The notes beneath the pieces are model-generated. The model saw nothing but the letters and a program-made list of their open reading frames with translations, ran no database searches and was not told the DNA's origin. A DNA stretch of 36,482 nucleotides from Flavobacteriaceae bacterium (lineage in GTDB: Bacteria > Bacteroidota > Bacteroidia > Flavobacteriales > Flavobacteriaceae): the NCBI GenBank assembly GCA_002862805.1, contig PKEA01000101.1, forward strand, positions 1-36,482. The letters run 5' to 3'. The position numbers were made by a program, and so were the translations under genes. Numbering within the stretch: the stretch's first letter is position 1; every line of letters begins with the position of its first letter. Shown here piece by piece: positions 11,520 to 17,554 of the stretch.

Positions 11520-11714
11520 TTATTTTATTAAATTAAAAAACCCTTCAAGAGCCTTTACAAATAACTCATCAACACCGAAAGTTAAAAGAGCAAATAATAT
11601 CGAAAAAACAGCTACAACAATAGTTAAACGTTGAACTTCAGCCCATTCAGGCCAAGTTACATTTGTTTTCAACTCGTGAAAAGCTTCAGATATATAATTA
11701 ACTAATTTTGTCAT
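11520..11714 (-). CDS. secE: Preprotein translocase subunit SecE
   Basis: Small essential subunit of the SecYEG channel; 64 aa with one membrane span (about residues 29-48). The WPEW motif at 21-24 precedes the span, as in other short SecE proteins. The frame is open further upstream into the tRNA-Trp gene (11730-11800), but that stretch is antisense-free tRNA sequence, so the ATG at 11714 is taken as the start; it leaves a 15-nt gap to the tRNA. Neighbours are tRNA-Trp upstream and nusG downstream. Confidence 0.95.
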   Translation of the reverse strand: MTKLVNYISEAFHELKTNVTWPEWAEVQRLTIVVAVFSILFALLTFGVDELFVKALEGFFNLIK

Positions 11715-11729
11715 TATCTTTATAATTTG

Positions 11730-11800
11730 CACGGGCGGAGGGATTCGAACCCCCATCAACGGTTTTGGAGACCGCTATTCTACCCTTGAACTACGCCCGT
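11730..11800 (-). tRNA. trpT: tRNA-Trp (anticodon CCA)
   Basis: Read leftward, a 7-bp acceptor stem (ACGGGCG/CGCCCGT), a T arm with GGTTCGAAT, and an anticodon loop CTCCAAA give a tRNA-Trp. The CCA tail is not encoded. It lies between tuf and secE, 15 nt before the secE start, and is probably processed from the tuf-secE transcript. Confidence 0.97.
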
Positions 11801-11806
11801 TTATTG

Positions 11807-11838
11807 AAGCCAGTTGATGAATTCACATCAACTGGCTT
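11807..11838 (-). other. Perfect 13-bp hairpin between tuf and tRNA-Trp
   Basis: Plus-strand 11807-11819 pairs perfectly with 11826-11838 around a 6-nt loop. In leftward RNA the stem is followed by CAATAA and then the tRNA, with no U-run. It may protect the tuf mRNA 3' end after the tRNA is cut out, or cause partial termination. The T-run lies on the opposite strand side (11837-11840). Confidence 0.6.
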
Positions 11839-11863
11839 TTAAAAATATCTATAAACTAATTAA

Positions 11864-13051
11864 TTAGTCTAAAATTTCAGTAACCTGACCTGCACCTACA
11901 GTTCTACCTCCTTCACGGACAGCAAAACGTAAACCTACAGATAATGCGATTGGACTTAATAAATTAACTTCAATAGTCAAGTTATCTCCAGGCATAACCA
12001 TCTCTACACCAGCTGGTAAAGTAATAGTTCCTGTAACATCAGTAGTACGTACATAAAACTGAGGACGGTAATTATTATGGAATGGAGTATGACGTCCACC
12101 TTCTTCTTTTTTCAAGATATAAACCTCTGCTTTGAAATGAGCGTGTGGCTTAACAGAACCTGGCTTAACAATAACCATTCCTCTTTTAATATCTTCTTTA
12201 GCAATACCTCTTAATAAGATACCTGCATTATCTCCTGCCTCACCTCTATCAAGGATTTGACGGAACATCTCAATACCAGTAATAGTAGAAGTTAACTTAT
12301 CAGCACCCATACCAATAATCTCAACTGCATCACCCGTATTAGCAATACCAGTTTCGATACGACCCGTAGCAACAGTTCCACGACCTGTAATTGTAAATAC
12401 ATCCTCAACAGGCATCAAGAAAGGCTTATCAATATCACGAGCAGGCAATTCAATCCAGTTATCAACCGCATCCATTAACTCCATGATAGTAGCAACCCAT
12501 TTAGCATCTCCATTTAACCCTCCTAAAGCAGAACCTTGAATAACAGGACCATTATCACCATCATATTGATAGAAAGATAATAAATCTCTAATCTCCATTT
12601 CTACTAATTCAAGTAACTCAGCATCATCAACCATATCCACTTTATTCATGAATACAACCATACGAGGAATACCTACCTGACGACCTAAAAGAATATGCTC
12701 TCTTGTTTGAGGCATAGGTCCATCTGTAGCAGCAACTACTAAGATAGCTCCATCCATTTGAGCAGCACCAGTAACCATGTTCTTTACATAATCCGCGTGA
12801 CCTGGACAGTCAACGTGAGCGTAATGACGATTAGCTGTTGAATACTCAACATGAGATGTATTAATTGTAATACCTCTTTCTTTTTCTTCTGGAGCATTAT
12901 CAATTTGGTCAAATGATTTTGCCTCAGACAAACCTGCATCAGACAATACTTTTGTAATTGCAGCTGTTAATGTAGTTTTTCCGTGATCTACGTGCCCGAT
13001 TGTACCAATATTTAAGTGCGGTTTCGAACGATCAAAATTTCCTTTTGCCAT
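11864..13051 (-). CDS. tuf: Translation elongation factor Tu
   Basis: GTPase that delivers aminoacyl-tRNA to the ribosome; 395 aa, complete. G-domain motifs are GHVDHGKT (19-26), GITIN with the switch-I threonine (60-64), DCPGH (81-85) and NKVD (136-139). Domains 2 and 3 follow ([38 protein letters not shown] near the end). It is flanked by tRNA-Thr(GGT) upstream and tRNA-Trp downstream, the tufB-type arrangement. A TAAATTTG box 46 nt upstream might add local transcription. Confidence 0.98.
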   Translation of the reverse strand: MAKGNFDRSKPHLNIGTIGHVDHGKTTLTAAITKVLSDAGLSEAKSFDQIDNAPEEKERGITINTSHVEYSTANRHYAHVDCPGHADYVKNMVTGAAQMDGAILVVAATDGPMPQTREHILLGRQVGIPRMVVFMNKVDMVDDAELLELVEMEIRDLLSFYQYDGDNGPVIQGSALGGLNGDAKWVATIMELMDAVDNWIELPARDIDKPFLMPVEDVFTITGRGTVATGRIETGIANTGDAVEIIGMGADKLTSTITGIEMFRQILDRGEAGDNAGILLRGIAKEDIKRGMVIVKPGSVKPHAHFKAEVYILKKEEGGRHTPFHNNYRPQFYVRTTDVTGTITLPAGVEMVMPGDNLTIEVNLLSPIALSVGLRFAVREGGRTVGAGQVTEILD

Positions 13052-13096
13052 GACTTAATGATTTTTAATCTTAGTGTTATATAATATATTAGTGTT

Positions 13097-13104
13097 CAAA
13101 TTTA
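13097..13104 (-). promoter_or_regulatory. Possible -7 box upstream of tuf
   Basis: TAAATTTG on the minus strand matches the Bacteroidota -7 consensus TAnnTTTG. No TTG lies at the usual 18-20 nt upstream spacing (that position is inside tRNA-Thr), so this is only a candidate internal promoter for tuf. Confidence 0.3.
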
Positions 13105-13115
13105 AACAACTTATG

Positions 13116-13187
13116 AGCCAATGACGGGATTTGAACCCGTGACCTCTTCCTTACCAAGGAAGCACTCTACCCCTGAGCTACACCGGC
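13116..13187 (-). tRNA. thrT: tRNA-Thr (anticodon GGT)
   Basis: Minus-strand GCCGGTG acceptor pairs with CATTGGC (two G-U). The anticodon stem CTTCC/GGAAG presents GGT, and the T loop reads GGTTCAAAT. No encoded CCA. Third tRNA of the array, directly before tuf. Confidence 0.97.
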
Positions 13188-13252
13188 TAAAATTCCTCAG
13201 GTCTATAACTATAAAGTTATTATTTTTCAATTTATTAAATACAAAAAAAATG

Positions 13253-13334
13253 TGGGGAGAGCAGGATTCGAACCTGCGAAGATGTAATCAGCGGATTTAC
13301 AGTCCGCCCTCGTTGGCCGCTTGAGTATCTCCCC
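13253..13334 (-). tRNA. tyrU: tRNA-Tyr (anticodon GTA)
   Basis: Minus-strand acceptor GGGGAGA/TCTCCCC, anticodon loop with GTA (CTGTAAA), a long variable arm typical of bacterial tRNA-Tyr, and T loop GGTTCGAAT. 82 nt including the discriminator base. It is separated from tRNA-Thr(GGT) by 65 nt in which no further tRNA is recognisable. Confidence 0.97.
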
Positions 13335-13370
13335 ATTTAAACATTTAATTTTCAGTATCTTAAGAACTTG

Positions 13371-13444
13371 AGCCGATAGAGGGACTCGAACCCACGACCT
13401 GCTGATTACAAATCAGCTGCTCTAGCCAGCTGAGCTACATCGGC
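13371..13444 (-). tRNA. thrU: tRNA-Thr (anticodon TGT)
   Basis: Minus-strand GCCGATG/TATCGGC acceptor, anticodon stem GCTGA/TCAGC with loop TTTGTAA (anticodon TGT), and T loop GGTTCGAGT. First gene of the tRNA-tuf transcription unit, about 10 nt after the hpf terminator U-run. Confidence 0.97.
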
Positions 13445-13454
13445 ATATTTTATT

Positions 13455-13481
13455 AAAAAAGCCCGCTATTTCTAACGGACT
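13455..13481 (-). terminator. Intrinsic terminator of hpf
   Basis: Eight base pairs (13460-13467 with 13474-13481, two G-U) closed by a 6-nt loop and followed in leftward RNA by six U. It ends the rpsU/xer/hpf block. It overlaps the start region of the tRNA operon promoted from 13483-13511. Confidence 0.8.
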
Positions 13482-13482
13482 G

Positions 13483-13511
13483 CAAATGTATATAATTTAT
13501 TTTTTAATCAA
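13483..13511 (-). promoter_or_regulatory. Promoter of the tRNA-tuf operon
   Basis: On the minus strand, TTG (13509-13511), an 18-nt spacer and TACATTTG (13483-13490) match the Bacteroidota -33/-7 consensus exactly. Transcription should start about 4-7 nt further on, inside the 5' arm of the hpf terminator hairpin. Confidence 0.7.
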
Positions 13512-13536
13512 AACTTTTTTTGCTTTTTTTTTACAT

Positions 13537-13839
13537 TTAAGAAAACATTCTAATTTTTTCTTTCCTTTTCACTAACATTCTTTCAGCAGAACTTGCTGCA
13601 GAATCAATAGCCTCCTCAAATGATTTACTTGTTTTCTTTACAAGAATTTCATCACCAGGGACATGTATTTTAATCTCTACGGTTTTATTCTCTTTATCAC
13701 TAGTGTTCTCTAATTTTAAATAAACATCAGAAGCAACAACCTTATCATAATACTTTTCTAGCTTATCTAATTTTTCTTGAATAAAATCAACAAGTTTTCT
13801 GTCGATATTAAAATTTACTGCGTGAATATCTACCTTCAT
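13537..13839 (-). CDS. hpf: Ribosome hibernation-promoting factor, short HPF/RaiA family
   Basis: Ribosome-binding protein that silences or protects ribosomes in slow growth; 100 aa, a short single-domain form without the C-terminal dimerisation domain of long HPF. It begins MKVDIHAVNF, followed by a KLEKYYDKVVASDVYLKL stretch and a VHVPG-like strand (here IKIHVPGDEILVKK), the SFEEAIDSAASSAERML helix and a basic end. It lies 35 nt downstream of the xer gene, so probably on the same transcript, and has its own terminator. No Shine-Dalgarno. Confidence 0.92.
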   Translation of the reverse strand: MKVDIHAVNFNIDRKLVDFIQEKLDKLEKYYDKVVASDVYLKLENTSDKENKTVEIKIHVPGDEILVKKTSKSFEEAIDSAASSAERMLVKRKEKIRMFS

Positions 13840-13874
13840 ATTATATTTAATTTAGGTTAAGTTAAACATTTGAA

Positions 13875-14771
13875 TTATTTTTTGTTTCTAGGATGCGCGT
13901 TCTTATATACATTTTGAATCTCAGACAAACTGCTATGAGTATAAATTTGTGTTGAAGACAAACTTGAATGACCCAACAATTCTTTTACTGAATTTAAATC
14001 AGCTCCATTATTTAGCAAATGAGTTGCAAATGAATGCCTAAGAACGTGCGGACTCTTTTTTATTTTTTGAGACACAGTACTAAAGTAATCATTTATTAAT
14101 CTATAAACAAACGATTCGCTTATTTTATGACCTTTTTTTGATAAAATTAACACGTCATTCTCAATAGCTTTATCTATACCTTTTTTTTCTAATAAATACT
14201 TTTTAATTAAATCTATAGTACAATCTAGAAGCGGAATAATTCTTTCCTTATTTCTTTTTCCCAAAACCTTAATTGTTTTATTTAAAAGATCTACATTACT
14301 TAATTTCAATCCTATTAATTCAGCTCTCCTTATTCCTGTAGTGTAAAAAAGCTCTATAATTAAATAATTTCGTATTCCCTCAAAATCAGAATTATAAATA
14401 TTTAAATTAAAAACATCATTTAATTCATTTTCAGAAAATGGAATTTGAACTTTTTTTGCCGTTTTCAATGATTTATGTTTTAAAAGCGGATTTTGTTGAA
14501 TTGCTTTTATTTTTAGCAAAAACCTATAGAATGATTTTAACGAGGAAATTTTTCTGTTTACAGATATATTTGAATTATCACTTTCAACTAAAAAAACAAT
14601 CCAATTTCTGATTAAAGAATAATTGACATTTTCCAACTGAACATTATCGTGATTATTCACCAAGTATTGTTTAAAAGAACTAACATCTCTTAAATAAGCT
14701 TTTATTGTATGAACTGAGTAGTTCTTTTCTTTTAATAAGTAATCCTGGTATGCATTTAAATTTGAATCCAT
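13875..14771 (-). CDS. xerC: Tyrosine recombinase, XerC/XerD type
   Basis: Site-specific recombinase of the kind that resolves chromosome dimers at dif; 298 aa from the ATG at 14771. All catalytic residues are visible: Arg148 (TGIRRAEL), Lys172 (GKRNKER), His242 and Arg245 (PHVLRHSFATHLL), His268 (LLGHSS) and nucleophile Tyr277. The N-terminal SAM-like core-binding domain spans about 1-95. A GTG six codons upstream is in frame but lies inside the rpsU terminator stem, so the ATG is preferred. Its place beside rpsU and hpf is chromosomal, not mobile-element-like. XerC versus XerD cannot be settled here. Confidence 0.9.
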   Translation of the reverse strand: MDSNLNAYQDYLLKEKNYSVHTIKAYLRDVSSFKQYLVNNHDNVQLENVNYSLIRNWIVFLVESDNSNISVNRKISSLKSFYRFLLKIKAIQQNPLLKHKSLKTAKKVQIPFSENELNDVFNLNIYNSDFEGIRNYLIIELFYTTGIRRAELIGLKLSNVDLLNKTIKVLGKRNKERIIPLLDCTIDLIKKYLLEKKGIDKAIENDVLILSKKGHKISESFVYRLINDYFSTVSQKIKKSPHVLRHSFATHLLNNGADLNSVKELLGHSSLSSTQIYTHSSLSEIQNVYKNAHPRNKK

Positions 14772-14816
14772 AAAAAAACCGCTAGACACAAAGTTACACT
14801 TTATTATCTAACGGTT
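14772..14816 (-). terminator. Intrinsic terminator of rpsU
   Basis: Ten pairs (14777-14786 with 14807-14816, one G-U) plus an inner AAAGT/ACTTT helix. Seven U follow in leftward RNA, and the xer ATG begins at the very next base (14771). Confidence 0.85.
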
Positions 14817-14840
14817 ATATTATTTAGTAATCTATAATTA

Positions 14841-15035
14841 CTATCCTTCTAAAGCGTCATTCATTCGTTGAATATAATATGCTTTTTGGATTTTAGCTCT
14901 GTTTGTAACAGACGGTTTAATGAATTGTTGACGTGCACGTAACTGACGAACAGTTCCTGTTTTATCAAATTTTCTCTTATAGCGTTTTAGCGCTTTGTCG
15001 ATATTTTCTCCGTCTTTAATTGGTATAATTAACAT
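14841..15035 (-). CDS. rpsU: 30S ribosomal protein bS21
   Basis: Small basic ribosomal protein near the 16S rRNA 3' tail; 64 aa. It starts MLIIPIKDGENIDKALKRYK, with the conserved KTGTVRQLRARQQFIKPS core and a Bacteroidota-type C-terminus containing Tyr53-Tyr54. In Flavobacterium ribosomes bS21, with bS18 and bS6, is known to help hold the anti-Shine-Dalgarno sequence away from mRNA. This gene has a strong Shine-Dalgarno, unlike every other start I examined here, and its own promoter-like box and terminator, so it forms a single-gene unit. Confidence 0.97.
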   Translation of the reverse strand: MLIIPIKDGENIDKALKRYKRKFDKTGTVRQLRARQQFIKPSVTNRAKIQKAYYIQRMNDALEG

Positions 15036-15044
15036 AATCTTGAC

Positions 15045-15054
15045 ACCTCCTCTC
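15045..15054 (-). promoter_or_regulatory. Strong Shine-Dalgarno of rpsU
   Basis: GAGAGGAGGT on the minus strand contains AGGAGG and ends 9 nt before the rpsU ATG. CTCT/AGAG just upstream could form a small hairpin touching its 5' edge. Such a site is exceptional in this window and fits the model that rpsU is translated by ribosomes whose anti-Shine-Dalgarno is free because they lack bS21. Confidence 0.9.
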
Positions 15055-15064
15055 GTTAAGAGTG

Positions 15065-15072
15065 CAAAACTA
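15065..15072 (-). promoter_or_regulatory. -7 box of the rpsU promoter
   Basis: TAGTTTTG on the minus strand matches TAnnTTTG. It predicts a start near 15058 and a leader of about 20-25 nt that carries the Shine-Dalgarno. No clear TTG is found at -33. Confidence 0.55.
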
Positions 15073-15124
15073 TAAAATAATTATGAATTATAAGTTATGA
15101 TTTCTTAATTATTTTAATAGATTT

Positions 15125-15132
15125 TATTTTTG
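15125..15132 (+). promoter_or_regulatory. Possible -7 box of a plus-strand small RNA
   Basis: TATTTTTG matches TAnnTTTG on the plus strand. The -33 position carries TTC rather than TTG. It would start a transcript near 15138 that runs to the terminator at 15217-15257. Confidence 0.35.
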
Positions 15133-15136
15133 AACT

Positions 15137-15257
15137 AAAACTGACGCCTCTAGCTCAAATGGAAACAACGTCCTTTATATTTTAATAAAAGACATGGACG
15201 ACAACTGCATTGTCTTAAAAAAAGTCAAGATATAATTACCTATATCTTGACTTTTTT
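15137..15257 (+). ncRNA. Candidate small RNA between rpsU and the acyl-CoA dehydrogenase
   Basis: The stretch has a promoter-like box upstream, internal helices and a terminator. CGTCC (15169-15173) pairs with GGACG (15196-15200), enclosing TTTAT/ATAAA. GACAA (15200-15204) pairs with TTGTC (15210-15214), sharing base 15200 with the first helix. A 17-bp terminator hairpin with six U ends it. A 34-codon open stretch (15134-15235) has one internal ATG only, so a remnant of a protein C-terminus is an alternative. No known RNA family is recognised. Confidence 0.35.
15217..15257. terminator. Bidirectional terminator
   Basis: Plus-strand 15218-15234 pairs perfectly with 15241-15257 around ATTACC (17 bp, including A/T runs). 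U-runs follow in both directions (six on plus, seven on minus). On the minus strand it ends the dehydrogenase transcript; on the plus strand it would end the candidate small RNA. Confidence 0.85.
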
Positions 15258-15285
15258 ATTTATTATATGCTTTTTAAATTATTAA

Positions 15286-16452
15286 CTACTTTACAGCAGG
15301 TTTATAATCTTGATTATCTATTATCATTTTTGATAAAATTTCCTTTAAAATTTCTGATGTCCCTCCTCCAATTGGTCCTAAGCGGCTATCTCTAGACAAT
15401 CGTGCTAATGGATATTCTTCCATATAACCATAACCTCCTAAAAACTGCAAACAACTATAAATGGTTTCATCAGCAACTTTAGTTGATTTCAGTTTAGCCA
15501 TAGTTGCTTCCTTAACAACATATTCTCCTTTATCTAAACGAGCTACTGCAGCATAGTTAAAAACTTTACAATGCTCTACGTCTGTTGCATGTTCAACCAT
15601 TTTATGTCTTAAAGCTTGAAACTTATTAATTGTTTTACCAAAAGCTTCTCTTTGCGACATATAATCTATAGTATAATTTATAGCATATTCTGCTCTTGCA
15701 TGAGCATTAATAGCCATTATTAATCTTTCTAAAGCGAAATGCTGCATTATATAAGGAAAGCCTTTCCCTTCTTCACCCATAAGATTTTCAACCGGGATTT
15801 CAACATTATCAAAAGCTATTTCCGCAGTATCAGAAGCTCTCCATCCTAACTTATCTAACTTAGTAGCAGAAACACCTTTAAGATTTGTATCTATTAAAAA
15901 AATACTTATTCCTTTATTACCAAGTTCTACATTTGTTTTTGCAGCAACCACATAATAATCAGCATATACACCATTAGTTATAAATGTTTTAGAACCATTA
16001 ATAATATATTTATCACCTTTTTTTTCTGCTATTGTTCGCATGCCAGCAACATCGCTTCCTCCAAAAGGCTCAGTAATACAAAGAGCTCCTATTTTATCAC
16101 CCGAAATACTTGGCGCTAAATAATCTTGTTTAATTCTATCATCACCTTCAGCATTTAAATGCGTCATAGCTAAATAAGAGTGTGCCCACATTGCAGCTGC
16201 AAAACCAGCAGAATTAATTTTTTGAAGTTCTTCTAAAAAAATAACGGTATAAAACAAATCTAAATTCATTCCTCCATAAGCTTCTGGATAACGAATCCCA
16301 AAAAAACCCATTTCACCAAATTTTTTCCAAATAAAACGTTCTATAGTTCCTGTTTTTTCCCATTTTTCAATGTGAGGTACAACTTCTTTTTGTAAAAAAT
16401 CGCGAAAACTTGCTCTAAACATTTCATGTTCTTCAGTGAAATATATACTCAT
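15286..16452 (-). CDS. Acyl-CoA dehydrogenase family protein (long-chain/isovaleryl-type active site)
   Basis: FAD enzyme that makes 2-enoyl-CoA from acyl-CoA; 388 aa, standard length. Visible signatures are CITEPFGGSDVAGMRT (125-140), the flavin-site FGKTINKFQALRHKM region and LQFLGGYGYMEEYPLARLSRD (335-355). The position of the medium-chain enzyme's catalytic Glu (E376) holds Gly363 here (PIGGGTSEIL). A glutamate at 255 (HARAEYAINY) aligns instead with the helix-G catalytic Glu of long-chain and isovaleryl-CoA dehydrogenases. Substrate is not determined. It lies 26 nt after the ComEA-like gene and ends at a strong terminator, so it is likely the last gene of the transporter operon. Confidence 0.9.
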   Translation of the reverse strand: MSIYFTEEHEMFRASFRDFLQKEVVPHIEKWEKTGTIERFIWKKFGEMGFFGIRYPEAYGGMNLDLFYTVIFLEELQKINSAGFAAAMWAHSYLAMTHLNAEGDDRIKQDYLAPSISGDKIGALCITEPFGGSDVAGMRTIAEKKGDKYIINGSKTFITNGVYADYYVVAAKTNVELGNKGISIFLIDTNLKGVSATKLDKLGWRASDTAEIAFDNVEIPVENLMGEEGKGFPYIMQHFALERLIMAINAHARAEYAINYTIDYMSQREAFGKTINKFQALRHKMVEHATDVEHCKVFNYAAVARLDKGEYVVKEATMAKLKSTKVADETIYSCLQFLGGYGYMEEYPLARLSRDSRLGPIGGGTSEILKEILSKMIIDNQDYKPAVK

Positions 16453-16478
16453 GTGTAACTTACTTTTGTGTTAATTTT

Positions 16479-17366
16479 TTAGAATTCCAAATATAAGGCT
16501 ATTATTTTTAATTTTTCATTAGGCATTCCTTTAATTTTTGTTAAATCATCAATACTTTTAAAATCTCCATTCATACTTCTGTAAGTAACAATTTCTTTTG
16601 CAAGCGTGTATTTAAAATAAGGAAATTTAGCCAGCTCTTTTATTGATTGATTGTTAATGTTTACTTTTTTAATTTGAATATTTGGCTTAACAAAAAACCT
16701 CTTTTTTATATCGACTAAAGCTTCTGGAGAAACTCCCCACACAAATTCTAATTGATCAATTGATGCGAAAGCACCGAACTTTTCTTTTTCCTGTAAAATA
16801 ATATCTGAAATTTTATCTCCAATTCCATAAACCTCCATAATTTCTTCTTTAGTAGCAATATTAATATCTTTTTGAGTTATTACTTTTTCAGTTTTATTAT
16901 AAAACTTATGAGAAGAGTTATTTTGATATTTATTTTTTTTCGTAACCCAATCTGGAAATTTAAAATTTGGAGAAATTATTTTTAATAAAGAATCTGAAAC
17001 TTTAGTCACATCCTGAAACTCTTTAGCAGAATTAACAAACTTATTATTTTCTCTATATTTATGCAACCTATCAATTTCATTAACCGACATACCTAACAAA
17101 TACCCTTTATAATCGGATATGAAATTTGGATTAAAAGGTAAAATTGTAAACTTTTTTACTTTAGAAATTGCATTTAAACTATCTATTTCAGATTGAACCA
17201 AAAGCCAATCTTTGTTAATACTTTTTTCTTTTGATGAAGTTTCAAATTTAGAAAAATCGATAAAAAAATACATTAATTGAACCAATACAATTAAAACAAT
17301 AAGCAAAAAAATCCCACCTCTATGTTCTTTAGAAAATAGGAAATGGGATTTTATATTATGAAACAT
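16479..17366 (-). CDS. ComEA-like helix-hairpin-helix protein, membrane-anchored
   Basis: Probable DNA-binding protein outside or at the membrane; 295 aa. A basic N-terminus is followed by one membrane segment (GGIFLLIVLIVLVQLMYFFI, about 18-37). At least two, probably three, ComEA-type helix-hairpin-helix repeats follow: near 90-135 (LLGMSVNEIDRLHKYREN), near 168-226 (NIATKEEIMEVYGIGDKISD) and near 232-294 (NNQSIKELAKFPYFKYTLAK, then IKGMPNEKLK). ComEA proteins bind incoming DNA in natural transformation; whether this one does is unproven. It begins 7 nt after the small transporter-linked gene. Confidence 0.8.
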   Translation of the reverse strand: MFHNIKSHFLFSKEHRGGIFLLIVLIVLVQLMYFFIDFSKFETSSKEKSINKDWLLVQSEIDSLNAISKVKKFTILPFNPNFISDYKGYLLGMSVNEIDRLHKYRENNKFVNSAKEFQDVTKVSDSLLKIISPNFKFPDWVTKKNKYQNNSSHKFYNKTEKVITQKDINIATKEEIMEVYGIGDKISDIILQEKEKFGAFASIDQLEFVWGVSPEALVDIKKRFFVKPNIQIKKVNINNQSIKELAKFPYFKYTLAKEIVTYRSMNGDFKSIDDLTKIKGMPNEKLKIIALYLEF

Positions 17367-17373
17367 AACTGAA

Positions 17374-17535
17374 TTATTTTTTTTCAGGCTGTCTAACTAA
17401 TTCATCATCATTTTCTGAAAACGAATCAGGTTCTTGTTTTGGTGGTATCGTTAAAACCTTATAGAAAAAATATGATGCAAAAGAAATTACAATTCCTTGC
17501 GTCAATATCATTGTTACTAGTGCTTCTGTATTCAT
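17374..17535 (-). CDS. 53-aa single-span microprotein, possible NSS-transporter accessory subunit
   Basis: A short frame starting ATG at 17535 encodes MNTEALVTMILTQGIVISF, then ASYFFYKVLTIPP and an acidic/polar tail ending QPEKK. One hydrophobic helix (about 6-31) is followed by a cytosolic-type tail. It begins 19 nt after the stop of the LeuT-like transporter and ends 7 nt before the ComEA-like gene. Small subunits of this shape (MetS of the MetP transporter) are known partners of NSS-family carriers, so an accessory role is likely. Similarity is of architecture and context; I cannot confirm homology. Confidence 0.75.
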   Translation of the reverse strand: MNTEALVTMILTQGIVISFASYFFYKVLTIPPKQEPDSFSENDDELVRQPEKK

Positions 17536-17554
17536 AATGAATTATTTTTAAATA

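Noticed and set aside
11715..11759. Longer SecE N-terminus (MMGVRIPPPVQ...)
   Set aside because: The extra codons are the 3' half of the tRNA-Trp gene; ATG 11714 gives a normal 64-aa SecE.
13121..13324. Plus-strand frame reading MTGFEPVTSSLP...GEQDSNLR
   Set aside because: It is the antisense of tRNA-Thr(GGT) and tRNA-Tyr; this peptide pattern is a well-known artefact of tRNA genes.
13875..14771. Integrase of a mobile element
   Set aside because: All catalytic residues fit Xer, the neighbours are rpsU and hpf, and no attachment repeats or cargo genes are present.
15134..15235. 34-codon plus-strand open stretch as a gene
   Set aside because: It has no start codon near its beginning and only one internal ATG; it is better treated as part of a candidate small RNA or a remnant.
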